15,639 nucleotides of DNA from Erysipelotrichaceae bacterium (GTDB taxonomy: Bacteria > Bacillota_I > Bacilli_A > Erysipelotrichales > Erysipelotrichaceae), in assembly GCA_019415435.1 (NCBI GenBank), contig DXZE01000043.1, positions 1 to 15,639 on the forward strand, read 5' to 3'. Positions 1-7,875 of this stretch are shown here, one piece after another; the first letter of the stretch is position 1, and each line of letters begins with the position of its first letter. The notes under the pieces are model-generated. The model had not been told where the DNA came from. It did no database searches and saw only the letters and a list, made by a program, of their open reading frames with translations. Position numbers and translations under genes: made by a program.

Positions 1-49
1 TATATATGCTGAAATTGTGATAAAAATAAGGGAGTGGAGAATTAAACTA

Positions 50-78
50 TTTTCAATTCCGGTGAAAATGAGTATTAT
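50..78 (+). promoter_or_regulatory. Candidate sigma-A promoter for the diguanylate cyclase gene
   Basis: TTTTCA (50-55) and TATTAT (73-78) are separated by exactly 17 bases. This would place the transcript start near 85 and give a leader of about 33 bases. The -35 box matches the consensus at 4 of 6 positions and the -10 at 5 of 6. There is no strong Shine-Dalgarno in the leader. This is motif matching only. Confidence 0.35.
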
Positions 79-117
79 CTAGGCGGGACTTATTCAGATG
101 AATAAGCTGTAGTAACT

Positions 118-1158
118 ATGAATTATTTAAGAATTATAAGTAATGAGAATTATAAACAATATAAAGATAAGATAAATCAGGAAAACAAACTTGGATTAGG
201 ACTTGTGATTGTCTCTACATTTATTTTCGTGACAATAAATTTAATGTTAAGAATGGCTGTAGGTGGGAACTATGTTCATACACTAACTTTGAATGTACAG
301 CTGGTGTATTTTCTGGGTTTCATCATTCTTTATTTTGTCTTTCTGAGAAATAAAAATATGAATTTTACGTTATGGATGTATTCCTTTGAAGGACCGGTTT
401 TAATGATAGCCATGATAGATGCGATTGTTTATGAACCGCATCAGATCACATTTCTGTTTATGATCTTCTTATTAATCTTTCCTTTATTTATTCTGGACAG
501 GCCATGGCGGATCATGGTCTTCATTATCTGTACATCTGTTATCTATGCCATCGCATCCTCATGCATAGAACCATCAGATGTCTATGTATTTGATATGATT
601 CACTTGGTGGATGTTGCTTTATTAAGCATGGGCGCAAGTTTCCTCTTCAATATTGTAAGAATGAACAGTATAGAAAACAGCTATCATCTGGAACAGATCG
701 CTGAAGAAGATCCTCTGACAGGTCTTTATAACAGAGCTGGTGCGAGAAAGTATGCAGATCCACATGTACCATGTATCTTTATCTATATGGATCTTGACAT
801 GTTTAAAGAAATCAATGATGCCTATGGTCATGAGCAGGGTGATCATATTCTGATAGAAACAGCAGGTGCCTTACATATGAACTTCAGAAAGGGTGATGTC
901 CTGATCAGACTTGGTGGAGATGAATTTGCAGTATATTCATCTGGTGAGTGGACAATGGAAGGTATAGAGAATAAACTGTCAGATCTTCTTCACAGTATCA
1001 GACACATCCAGACATCAGGTAATGTCACTGCCAGTATCGGCTGTGCCTATGCGCCTAATGGATGTGAATCATTACAGGAATTATCCAGAAGAGCAGATGA
1101 GGCAATGTATGAAGCCAAGAAAGAGGGCAAGGACAGCTATCGTATTGTAAAAATCTGA
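118..1158 (+). CDS. Membrane-bound diguanylate cyclase (GGDEF domain)
   Basis: It is predicted to make cyclic di-GMP from two GTP at the inner face of the membrane. The N-terminal half (about residues 26-180) holds roughly six hydrophobic segments with no recognised sensor domain. The C-terminal half is a GGDEF domain. It starts at the DPLTGLYNR element (198-206), has the MDLDMFKEIND metal/substrate region, and carries an intact GGDEF motif at 266-270. An RxxD inhibitory site (R257, D260) lies exactly five residues before the motif, so product feedback inhibition is expected. The start at 118 has only a weak ribosome site, but it gives a complete first membrane segment. An EAL phosphodiesterase follows 66 bases downstream in the same direction, suggesting shared transcription. 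The GGDEF call is secure; the input signal is unknown. Confidence 0.93.
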   Translation: MNYLRIISNENYKQYKDKINQENKLGLGLVIVSTFIFVTINLMLRMAVGGNYVHTLTLNVQLVYFLGFIILYFVFLRNKNMNFTLWMYSFEGPVLMIAMIDAIVYEPHQITFLFMIFLLIFPLFILDRPWRIMVFIICTSVIYAIASSCIEPSDVYVFDMIHLVDVALLSMGASFLFNIVRMNSIENSYHLEQIAEEDPLTGLYNRAGARKYADPHVPCIFIYMDLDMFKEINDAYGHEQGDHILIETAGALHMNFRKGDVLIRLGGDEFAVYSSGEWTMEGIENKLSDLLHSIRHIQTSGNVTASIGCAYAPNGCESLQELSRRADEAMYEAKKEGKDSYRIVKI

Positions 1159-1224
1159 TAGTGCATACTTGTTTAAAGTCTGAAAGCGATTAATATCAGG
1201 TAACAGGCTGAAGGGGGAAAATGT

Positions 1225-3105
1225 ATGTGGGATTTAAGTTATACACTGCCTGCATTGGTTATTCTGGTTATTACCGGAGCGTATTTAAGCAGGAAAAGAC
1301 TGCCTGTACATGTAAGCAGTGCATTCGGAAATCTTCTTGGCATTACTTTAGCTACTGTTATCATTAATTACATTTCCACAAGAATGGATGGTAATGCAGG
1401 TATGTTTCCGGCAGGTCTTTTATGGCTGGTAAACTATCTGTTTTTTGTGCTGTTTTTATTCAGAAGCTTTTATATGTTCTGGCTTACTATGGATCTGTTT
1501 GATTCAAGAAAGCTAAAAGTACAGGAGAAGATATTCAAAGCTATAGAAATAGGTGAACAGATATTTCTTTTAATCGGAAGTATAAACGGATGGATCTTCA
1601 GTATCCAGAATGGTATGTATCATAGCGGTCCATTCTATTGTTTTATCAGTCTGCAGTTTATTGTCTGGATTATCATTGGTTTTGAGATCATGGTTAAAAT
1701 GGGTAAATCCATAGATATTCCAAAGACAGGTGTATATCTGTATCTGACAATCATGCTAATTGGCGTACTGGTGCGCATTTTTTTACCGCATGTTGTGATC
1801 ATGGATATCTTCTGTATGTTTGCAATCATGGTGATTTATCTCATGTATCTGAATCCAGATCAGTATATAGATGTTATAACAAGATGCTTTAATCTCAAAG
1901 GATGGCAGAAAGTATTGAATGAAGTCACGATGTTCAATAATTTCTATATGACTGGCTTTGGCATCAGAAACTATGCGGCTTTAAAAGAAACACGTGGAAG
2001 TAAGGAAATCAATTATTTCTTAAGTGATATTGGCGGATGGATCCGTCATACCTGGCCGAGTCTTTCTGCTTTCTACATAGGCAATGGTATCTTTATTATT
2101 TCTCATAAGAAGTGTTTTGATCAGGAAGCAGTTATGAATGCGGTTCATGAACGTTTTCAGTTATCATGGGATTCAAACTATTGTGACTATTATCTGAGTG
2201 TCAACCAGATGAAAATGGAAAAACAGAATATCAATGAAAACAGTGATTTTCTTTCCGATGTCATGCAGGATGTATATCGTGACCTGATCCAGCCTGATGA
2301 AAGAGAAACTATCGTTATTGATAATGCATTGATACAGAAGTATGTGCGTAAGGCAGAGGCTGCCGCGCGTCTGACGGAAGCTTTGGAACAGGATGAGCTG
2401 GCTATGTTTTTACAACCGATCGTGAATGCAAAGACAGATCAGGTAGAAGGGGCAGAAGCCTTATGCCGGCTTCCTGATGGTAAAGGCGGTTATGTTTATC
2501 CGGATGTATTTATTCCTTTAGCCATGCGGGCAGGCAATACCGGCAGATTAGGCAGACAGATGTTCCGTAAGGCATGTGCCTTTATGAGTAAGGAAGAAGT
2601 ACGTTTCAGCAACATTAAATGGATTAATGTCAATGTAGCTCCTGAACAGTTCCGTAATCCTAAGTTACTGGATCAGTTTCTGGATATATTAGAAGAAAAT
2701 AAGTTAGATCCTTCTATGATTCATCTGGAGATAACCGAAGAGACAATGATTGACCGTACCTTACTGCATGACAATATGGAGAAGTTCAGTGAACATGGTT
2801 TTATATTCTCCATGGATGATTTCGGCAGTTCCTATTCCAATATGATCCGTTTACAGCAGAATCATTTCTCTGATGTAAAGATAGACAGAGATTTTACCTG
2901 GAGCTATTTCAAGCAGAAGACAACCTTACTGCCGGATATTATCAGAACATGTCATAACCTTGGCATTCAGGTGGTTACGGAAGGTGTAGAGACAAAGGAA
3001 ATGGTGGATGGTGTAAAGGAAATCCATGTGGACTATATACAGGGGTATTATTATTCAAAGCCAATACCAGCAGATGAATTTCTTGAGAAGTATGTAAGCA
3101 GGTAA
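1225..3105 (+). CDS. Membrane-bound cyclic di-GMP phosphodiesterase (EAL) with degenerate GGDEF-like middle
   Basis: It is predicted to hydrolyse cyclic di-GMP to pGpG. The first 210 residues contain about seven hydrophobic segments. The middle region (about 215-370) resembles a GGDEF fold but reads YIGNGIF where GGDEF would be, so it is unlikely to be catalytic. The EAL domain (about 385-626) retains the residues expected of an active enzyme: E411 of the EAL motif, N470, E502, the Asp pair D531-D532 in MDDFGSSYSN, K552 of VKIDRDF, E586 of TEGVE and Q606 of the QGYYYSKP end motif. The start at 1225 is set by a purine-rich ribosome site at 1211-1217 seven bases away; an ATG at 1221 is out of frame. 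It probably forms a make/break pair with the diguanylate cyclase upstream. Confidence 0.92.
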   Translation: MWDLSYTLPALVILVITGAYLSRKRLPVHVSSAFGNLLGITLATVIINYISTRMDGNAGMFPAGLLWLVNYLFFVLFLFRSFYMFWLTMDLFDSRKLKVQEKIFKAIEIGEQIFLLIGSINGWIFSIQNGMYHSGPFYCFISLQFIVWIIIGFEIMVKMGKSIDIPKTGVYLYLTIMLIGVLVRIFLPHVVIMDIFCMFAIMVIYLMYLNPDQYIDVITRCFNLKGWQKVLNEVTMFNNFYMTGFGIRNYAALKETRGSKEINYFLSDIGGWIRHTWPSLSAFYIGNGIFIISHKKCFDQEAVMNAVHERFQLSWDSNYCDYYLSVNQMKMEKQNINENSDFLSDVMQDVYRDLIQPDERETIVIDNALIQKYVRKAEAAARLTEALEQDELAMFLQPIVNAKTDQVEGAEALCRLPDGKGGYVYPDVFIPLAMRAGNTGRLGRQMFRKACAFMSKEEVRFSNIKWINVNVAPEQFRNPKLLDQFLDILEENKLDPSMIHLEITEETMIDRTLLHDNMEKFSEHGFIFSMDDFGSSYSNMIRLQQNHFSDVKIDRDFTWSYFKQKTTLLPDIIRTCHNLGIQVVTEGVETKEMVDGVKEIHVDYIQGYYYSKPIPADEFLEKYVSR

Positions 3106-3246
3106 GAGTATGTATTTTAAGAAAGGAGAATCTTGATAAAAACAAGAAGAGAATCAGTTATAAAAATTGTATGCGTGCATATGTAAAATGGTCAATGGTT
3201 AAGAAAAGCGGTTAAGTACAGTAAATGAAGGAACAATGAAAAAAGA

Positions 3247-4203
3247 TTAATGGTTCTTTTGATATTCCTGCAGTTTATGGACAAGATCATCATAATCGCG
3301 ATGTTTCATATCCGGGAACGCTTGTAACAGACGTCCTGTACCGAAAGCAGTATGACTGGTAATGACTTTACGCAGCTCTTCATAACGCTTCTTTAATTCT
3401 TCTTTTGTCTTCTGATAGTCATCGTATTTCTGTTCACGCTGGTATTGTTTCTCAGTCTTCATAACGGAATACTCAGTACGGATATCTTTGGCAGAGGCTT
3501 CTACAGCATCTTTCAGATCATCTTTGGCAAGAGCGGCCTGTATCTTCTGTTGCTGTACTTCATCATTTAACCTGATGGAACTTTCACCGAGTACATTACT
3601 GAGCTCATCACTGCCATGACGTAACTTCCTGTCTAATTCATCCAGAGACTTCAGTTTCTTGTTTAAACCTGCCGCAGTCAATGTAGTCGCAATAAAGTCA
3701 ATGAGATAGAGAATGTATAATACGAGCATAACAGGCCATCCTAAGGAAGGCGCTATGACATTGTTACAAAGATGCTCGGACAATGGATGTACAAGCTTCA
3801 TGACTAATACACATCCCATTCCCCATAAGATAGAAAAGAGAGGACATATGTATCCGCCGATATTGCCTGGCATCTTACTGTAATCCCACCATCTTGCATG
3901 AAAACAATGATATAAAAGAAATCCGGCTATGAATTCAATAATAGTAGTCAGAATCATACCGCCAAGAAAGACATACCATACATTCGGTTCATTGGCAGAA
4001 GTGTTTTTCGGGAGTTCATTAACCATGGCAATGATCGCTAACATGCCAAAGCCATAGACTGGGCATACGGGCCCGTTTAAGAAACCTCTGTTAATAATCT
4101 TTCCCTGCTTTAAGGCATGATAGACAACTTCTACACACCAGCCAAGGAATGAGTAAATCAGAAAGTACATGCATATCTGATAGTAAGACATCTGAAAGAT
4201 CAT
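3247..4203 (-). CDS. Putative ABC transporter permease-like membrane protein (PF06541 type) with coiled-coil tail
   Basis: The protein has about five membrane segments in the first 190 residues. The opening stretch, with FLGWCVEVVYHA followed by GKIINRGFLNGPVCPVYG, is characteristic of the family annotated as putative ABC-transporter type IV permease (PF06541). The last 120 residues are charged and helical, rich in K, E, Q and R, and likely form a cytoplasmic coiled coil. The function of the family is not established; the transporter label rests on family naming, and no ATPase gene is nearby. The start is fixed by GGGAGGA (complement of 4211-4217) seven bases upstream. It lies 39 bases downstream of tcdA on the same strand, with a hairpin between them. 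Confidence 0.75.
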   Translation of the reverse strand: MIFQMSYYQICMYFLIYSFLGWCVEVVYHALKQGKIINRGFLNGPVCPVYGFGMLAIIAMVNELPKNTSANEPNVWYVFLGGMILTTIIEFIAGFLLYHCFHARWWDYSKMPGNIGGYICPLFSILWGMGCVLVMKLVHPLSEHLCNNVIAPSLGWPVMLVLYILYLIDFIATTLTAAGLNKKLKSLDELDRKLRHGSDELSNVLGESSIRLNDEVQQQKIQAALAKDDLKDAVEASAKDIRTEYSVMKTEKQYQREQKYDDYQKTKEELKKRYEELRKVITSHTAFGTGRLLQAFPDMKHRDYDDLVHKLQEYQKNH

Positions 4204-4231
4204 AGACGATTCCTCCCTTATAAAAGTATAA

Positions 4232-4256
4232 AGGCATCTGCGTTATTCAGATGCCT
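4232..4256 (-). terminator. Hairpin at the end of tcdA
   Basis: AGGCATCTG (4232-4240) and CAGATGCCT (4248-4256) form a perfect 9-bp stem with a 7-base loop, overlapping the tcdA stop codon. On the minus strand it is followed by only a broken T-rich tract, so termination may be partial and some read-through into the downstream membrane protein gene is possible. It also has T-rich sequence on the plus side. Confidence 0.5.
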
Positions 4257-5139
4257 GTTTCTTCATTTCATCTACACTTCTTGTCTTAGAGTTAACAGCT
4301 GCCGGATTGTGTCCTTCTTCTGCCTTATACATATCTACCCATGTATGTACTTCTTTACCAGGAACTCTCTTATTCGGATCAAAGTCACTTAAATCACGGG
4401 CTATCTGACTGGCCGCAATTAATCCAGCCGCAGATGGTACAAAGGCAGTAGAACCAGGAATATCCCTGCGGTCTGTGCACTTGCGTTTGGTTCCAGGCGG
4501 ACAGATGCAGTGATACCGGCATGAGTTGGCTGTATCTTCATCCATAGGTCTGATAGGAGGTTCTGTACTGTAGATAACCTTTAATTTACGTACACCTCTT
4601 TTACGTAATTCATAACGCATGACACGTGCTAATGGATCACCTTTTGTTTTATAGATGTCTGTGATTTCTAACTTTGTAGGATCCACCCGGTTGCCACATC
4701 CCATGATGGATATAATCGGCACATGATTCTTCTGGGCTTCCAGAATGATGTCTATCTTGGCTGTAACCGTATCTACAGCATCCACAATATAGTCATACTG
4801 GCTGAAGTCAAACTTTTCTCTTTCTTCAGGCAGATAGAAACATTTATATGTATTGACTTTGATATCCGGACAGATGTCATGGACTCTCTGGGCTGCCACA
4901 TCTACCTTATACTGTCCGACTGTCTTTCTTGTCGCAAGGATCTGACGGTTGATATTGGTTAAGCATATACGGTCATCATCAATCAGATCCAGGGTTCCGA
5001 TACCGGTTCTGGCTAATGCTTCAACGACATAGCCTCCTACCCCACCTACGCCAAAGACGGCAACTCTGCTGTTGGCAATCTTTTCTAATGAGTTGGATCC
5101 CATGACCAGTTCGGTTCTGGAAAACTGATTTAATGCCAT
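4243..5139 (-). CDS. tcdA: tRNA threonylcarbamoyladenosine dehydratase (TcdA/CsdL, ThiF-MoeB-HesA family)
   Basis: It catalyses the ATP-dependent cyclisation of t6A at tRNA position 37 to the hydantoin form ct6A. The sequence shows the E1-like nucleotide fold: GVGGVGG at residues 30-36, the LIDDD acidic strand end near 52-56 and the NINRQ segment with R65. TcdA-type features follow: SIMGCGNRVDPTKLEITDIYKT, the STEPP segment, and the PGSTAFVPSAAGLIAAS helix near the C terminus. The length (298) is about right for the family, which separates it from longer MoeB or ThiF proteins. The start is supported by AAAGGAG (complement of 5150-5156) about 10 bases upstream. It is transcribed ahead of the PF06541-type gene, with no obvious functional link. 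Confidence 0.9.
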   Translation of the reverse strand: MALNQFSRTELVMGSNSLEKIANSRVAVFGVGGVGGYVVEALARTGIGTLDLIDDDRICLTNINRQILATRKTVGQYKVDVAAQRVHDICPDIKVNTYKCFYLPEEREKFDFSQYDYIVDAVDTVTAKIDIILEAQKNHVPIISIMGCGNRVDPTKLEITDIYKTKGDPLARVMRYELRKRGVRKLKVIYSTEPPIRPMDEDTANSCRYHCICPPGTKRKCTDRRDIPGSTAFVPSAAGLIAASQIARDLSDFDPNKRVPGKEVHTWVDMYKAEEGHNPAAVNSKTRSVDEMKKQASE

Positions 5140-5167
5140 ATACTGTGTACTCCTTTATGCGGAGTAT

Positions 5168-5196
5168 ATCTTAGAATAAGGAATGAATTTAAGCAA
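5168..5196 (-). promoter_or_regulatory. Candidate promoter for tcdA
   Basis: On the minus strand TTGCTT (complement of 5191-5196) and TAAGAT (complement of 5168-5173) are spaced by 17 bases. They sit about 30 bases upstream of the tcdA start. Both boxes are moderate matches. A TATACT closer to the gene is an alternative -10. Confidence 0.3.
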
Positions 5197-5206
5197 TGTT
5201 TCTGCT

Positions 5207-5317
5207 TTATTTAGAGATCTGTGAAATAATGTTTATAAGCTTATGCTTATCTTCTTTACGGTAAGTGACATAGAAGTCCGTATGCGCGTCATCATCTTTA
5301 GTGGATAAGTCTGTCAC
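5207..5317 (-). pseudogene. 3' remnant of an unidentified gene
   Basis: Read on the minus strand, 36 codons end at a TAA (complement of 5207-5209). They look coding, with charged and hydrophobic residues alternating as in HTDFYVTYRKEDKHKLINII. Upstream of about 5345 the frame is closed and a different gene fragment lies on the other strand, so this is most likely the broken tail of a lost gene. I do not recognise the family. The last part resembles a small regulatory alpha/beta domain tail, but that is only an impression. Confidence 0.4.
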
Positions 5318-5342
5318 AAAGGTTGGTAAGGATGAATTCCTG

Positions 5343-5558
5343 GCTAACTATACTGTCACGATACCGGATATAGCAAAAGTTACGATGGGTAATGATGTAT
5401 GAATTGGCGGTAACGCCACTATTCTTCCTGGTGTAACAATCGGTAATAATGTGGTTGTGGCCGCAGGTGCAGTTGTGACAAAGGATGCTTTGGATAATAC
5501 GCTTGTTGGAGGAGTGCCAGCTAAGAAGATTAAAAATCTTGTGAATGATGTAGAATGA
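5343..5558 (+). pseudogene. 3' fragment of a hexapeptide-repeat O-acetyltransferase (Maa/LacA/NodL type)
   Basis: The 52 codons from 5403 give the left-handed beta-helix repeat pattern IGGNATILPGVTIGNN, then VVVAAGAVVTKD and a GGVPAKKIKNL end, typical of maltose/galactoside acetyltransferases that use acetyl-CoA. Just before it, codons read VTMGNDV followed by TGA at 5400-5402, exactly where the family has the Trp of DVWIGG. A TGG-to-TGA change is therefore likely. The N-terminal two-thirds, including the catalytic His region, is missing; the left boundary is approximate. A strong terminator follows at once, which fits an old gene end. Confidence 0.75.
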
Positions 5559-5590
5559 AATCTGTCTGTTTATACAGACAGATTTTTATT
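5558..5590 (+). terminator. Intrinsic terminator after the acetyltransferase fragment
   Basis: AAATCTGTCTG (5558-5568) and CAGACAGATTT (5575-5585) form a perfect 11-bp stem with a six-base loop, followed by TTATT. The first base overlaps the stop codon of the fragment. It insulates the flavoprotein gene that starts 20 bases later. Confidence 0.85.
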
Positions 5591-5610
5591 AACAGGTATA
5601 AGATTAAGCT

Positions 5611-6929
5611 ATGTCAGAAGTAATTGTGATCGGTGGTGGAGCATCAGGTATGATGTGTGCTGCCTTATTAGGCCGTAATGGTATTAAAACAACATTAATA
5701 GAACATAACGAAAAATTAGGTAAGAAACTATTCATAACGGGTAAGGGAAGATGTAACTTTACGAATGCATGTGATGAGCAAACCTTTCTTTCACATGTTG
5801 TTTCTAATCCTAAGTTTTTATACAGGTCTATTTATCATATGAATGCAGATCAGGTCATGCATTTATTTGAATCATGGGGTATGCCTTATCAGGTAGAAAG
5901 AGGCAGAAGAGTATTCCCTGCCTCAAATCATTCCTATGATGTTATTGATACATTAAAAAGAGAACTAAAGAAGGGTAATGTCAAAGTTCTTTTAAATACA
6001 GAAGTAAAGGAAATCTGTTGTAAGGAAGATGGATCTGTAAAAGGAGTTAATGTTCTGCATAGTTCTGCTTTAGGCAACTGGAAGAAAGAAGAGAATGCAA
6101 AAGAGATAAACCATGAAAGAAGTCAGATTCATGGAAGCACTGAATTCATACCTGCAGATACAGTTGTTATAGCTACAGGAGGATTATCATATCCTTCTAC
6201 TGGTTCATTAGGTGATGGATACAGATTTGCGAAAGATTTAGGTATGCAGGTAACAGATTGTCTGCCTTCATTAGTGCCGATTGATTGTAAAGAAAAGTAT
6301 CTGTATGAATTACGTGGATTTACATTAAAGAATGTTACTTTACATGTAAAAGATGGTAAGAAAGATCTCTTCAATGAACAGGGTGAGCTGACGTTTACAA
6401 GTTCTGGTATTACTGGACCTTTAACATTAAAGTTAAGTGCCAGTTGTGGACCATTGATAAGTAAGAAACCATTACAGGCATGGATTGATTTAAAACCTGC
6501 TGTTACAGAAGAACAGTTAGATAAAAGATTATTAAGATTATTTGAAACAGATAAGAATCATGATCTTGAATCAGTTATGCATAAGTTATTCCCATCCCGT
6601 ATGATACCGGTAATGGAGAAAGTGACAGGCATTTCTTTTCATACAGTCATTCATGATGCTACAAAAGAAGACAGAAAGAAGTTAATCAATGCGACAAAGC
6701 ATTTCCCTTTAATAAGTTAAGAGGCTATTCGGAAGCAATCATAACCAAGGGAGGTATATCTGTTAAAGAATTAAATCCAGGTACTATGGAAGCAAAGAAA
6801 GTACCAGGTCTTTATTGTGTTGGTGAAGTTATTGATACAGATGCCTATACGGGTGGATATAACCTTCAGATAGCATGGTCTACAGCAGCATTAGCAGCAA
6901 AGGCAATCATAGATAAGACAGGACAATGA
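5611..6929 (+). pseudogene. HI0933/YhiN-type FAD-dependent oxidoreductase, split by a frameshift
   Basis: This family (YhiN/BaiN-like flavoproteins, often annotated NAD(P)/FAD-dependent oxidoreductase) binds FAD; its physiological substrate is mostly unknown. The first 369 codons (5611-6720) carry the GGGASG dinucleotide-binding loop (8-13), E31 at the end of strand two, the family signature GKGRCNFTN (44-52) and the second ATGG loop near 193. The frame then stops at TAA 6718-6720. The missing C terminus continues directly in another frame, from about 6699 to the TGA at 6927-6929. It reads KLRGYSEAIITKGGI and later GEVIDTDAYTGGYNLQIAW, the conserved FAD-contacting end. Loss of one base near 6705-6712 explains this. 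It is either a recent null allele or a sequencing error. No strong ribosome site is visible. Confidence 0.85.
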
Positions 6930-6934
6930 GTATG

Positions 6935-7430
6935 AGCAGGCTTGAATAAATTCATACAGGAATATTGTCCGGATGGGGCGGGCGGAATTATGACATATAT
7001 AGATACCGCTGCGTAGGAAGGACCATCTGTATAGCTGCCAAGATCAGAGAGTGGTACTGTTACGTCCGGATAATCATGTAGTACGTTCTGTATCTTTGCT
7101 AACAAGCCTTTCCCTGCATATCTGTGATTGATTCTGTATTCCTGTTCTTCCAGGTGCCTTGGATACAGATCCAATACAGGCTGTATCTGCTTCATAAAAC
7201 CTGGAATCCAGTATTCTTCCAAAATCAGAGGTAGCCATCAGGGCTCTGCATTTCCGGCAAAGAAGTAACGCTGTCTTGTAGTTCACATCCAAAGCACTGC
7301 TCATCTCTATTCCACTCATACCTTTTTTGGAAGAGAAGAAGAATTTAAGACATGCCTCTTCATCATTGGCGTATTTACGCGTAAATTCAATCATAGAAGG
7401 TTTCTTAGCTTTTCTAGTAGTAGCATACAT
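6935..7430 (-). mobile_element. IS1595-family transposase remnant with internal deletions
   Basis: On the minus strand the ORF starting at 7430 has a ribosome site (AAAGAGGT). It reads IEFTRKYANDEEACL, then jumps straight to FFFSSKKGMSGIEMSSALDV and NYKTALLLCRKCRALM. In intact IS1595 transposases a zinc ribbon of roughly 50-60 residues lies between those parts. The frame continues to FYEADTACIG, the region of the first catalytic acid. Around 7150-7190 the homology switches to another frame with LEEQEYRINHRYAGKGLLAKI, the family's C-terminal end. The remaining catalytic core is missing. Two internal deletions therefore leave a non-functional relic. The left boundary is approximate: it must lie to the right of the flavoprotein stop at 6929. 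Confidence 0.7.
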
Positions 7431-7461
7431 ATAATTAATTACCTCTTTTCAGGATAATCAT

Positions 7462-7477
7462 ATTCAGAATTCTGAAT
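7462..7477. repeat. 16-bp perfect palindrome upstream of the transposase remnant
   Basis: ATTCAGAATTCTGAAT is identical to its reverse complement. It lies about 32 bases upstream of the remnant transposase start. It could be an operator, part of the IS end, or chance. Confidence 0.6.
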
Positions 7478-7506
7478 CGCACTGTGCGTCATCATGTACA
7501 GCATCC

Positions 7507-7525
7507 GTCAGATGGTCTATTAGAA
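7507..7525 (+). repeat. Left inverted repeat bounding the bile salt hydrolase segment
   Basis: GTCAGATGGTCTATTAGAA matches the reverse complement of 8959-8977 at 18 of 19 positions. Weaker similarity continues on both sides. The pair encloses about 1.47 kb with the bile salt hydrolase gene. Confidence 0.7.
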
Positions 7526-7533
7526 AATAAATT

Positions 7534-7769
7534 TCAATTTTTCGCCATTTCTTTTATTTTCCTTTTTATGGCTCCTGGGCCCATAGCATGCAGCAAATAA
7601 GAATTGTCATTTTTCATCTCCATATTTGATTTTAAAATCTCTTTTCGAGTGAATCAGCAAATCCAATTCGCGAGATTCTGTGTTTAAATTCGGGATATTT
7701 GACAATGCCGATCTGAATCACCCTCTCTCCCGGAATACTGATATCCGCGTTTTTTACAAAGAAACCCAT
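7534..7769 (-). pseudogene. Two short coding-like minus-strand fragments, unidentified
   Basis: The 445-base gap 7431-7875 holds no intact gene. On the minus strand, 45 codons (7632-7769) read MGFFVKNADISIPGERVIQ and onward to a TAA. A second ORF of 29 codons (7534-7623) reads MEMKNDNSYLLHAMGPGAIK and onward to a TGA. Their composition is protein-like, but neither has a ribosome site and I recognise no family. They may be pieces of one decayed gene. Both lie inside the inverted-repeat-bounded segment. Confidence 0.3.
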
Positions 7770-7793
7770 ACATTGTGATACCTCAGACAATCA

Positions 7794-7822
7794 TTGCTTT
7801 TTGTCCGGTATAAGAATAAAAT
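7794..7822 (+). promoter_or_regulatory. Candidate promoter for the bile salt hydrolase gene
   Basis: TTGCTT (7794-7799) and TAAAAT (7817-7822) are spaced by 17 bases, giving a leader of about 45-50 bases. The -10 box is 5 of 6 to consensus and the -35 box is weak. The promoter lies inside the inverted repeats, so the segment carries its own expression signals. Confidence 0.4.
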
Positions 7823-7875
7823 AATGGTATTAAGAGTATTTTTATCTTTAAATATATACTCAAAGGAGGCATGTT

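Noticed and set aside
1..82. Open frame of 27 codons at the left edge that could be the tail of an upstream gene
   Set aside because: Composition is not clearly protein-like and it overlaps the candidate promoter; too short to support.
1..117. Cyclic di-GMP riboswitch ahead of the diguanylate cyclase
   Set aside because: The leader is short and none of the conserved GEMM sequence blocks is visible.
3122..3186. Possible 17-codon leader peptide with AAAGGAG and a TTG start after the phosphodiesterase gene
   Set aside because: The ribosome site is close but the peptide is tiny, ends before a convergent gene and has no gene to control downstream.
3218..3259. Weak hairpin AAGGAAC/GTTCTTT between the convergent genes
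   Set aside because: The stem contains a G-T pair and the loop is about 18 bases; termination here is not convincing.
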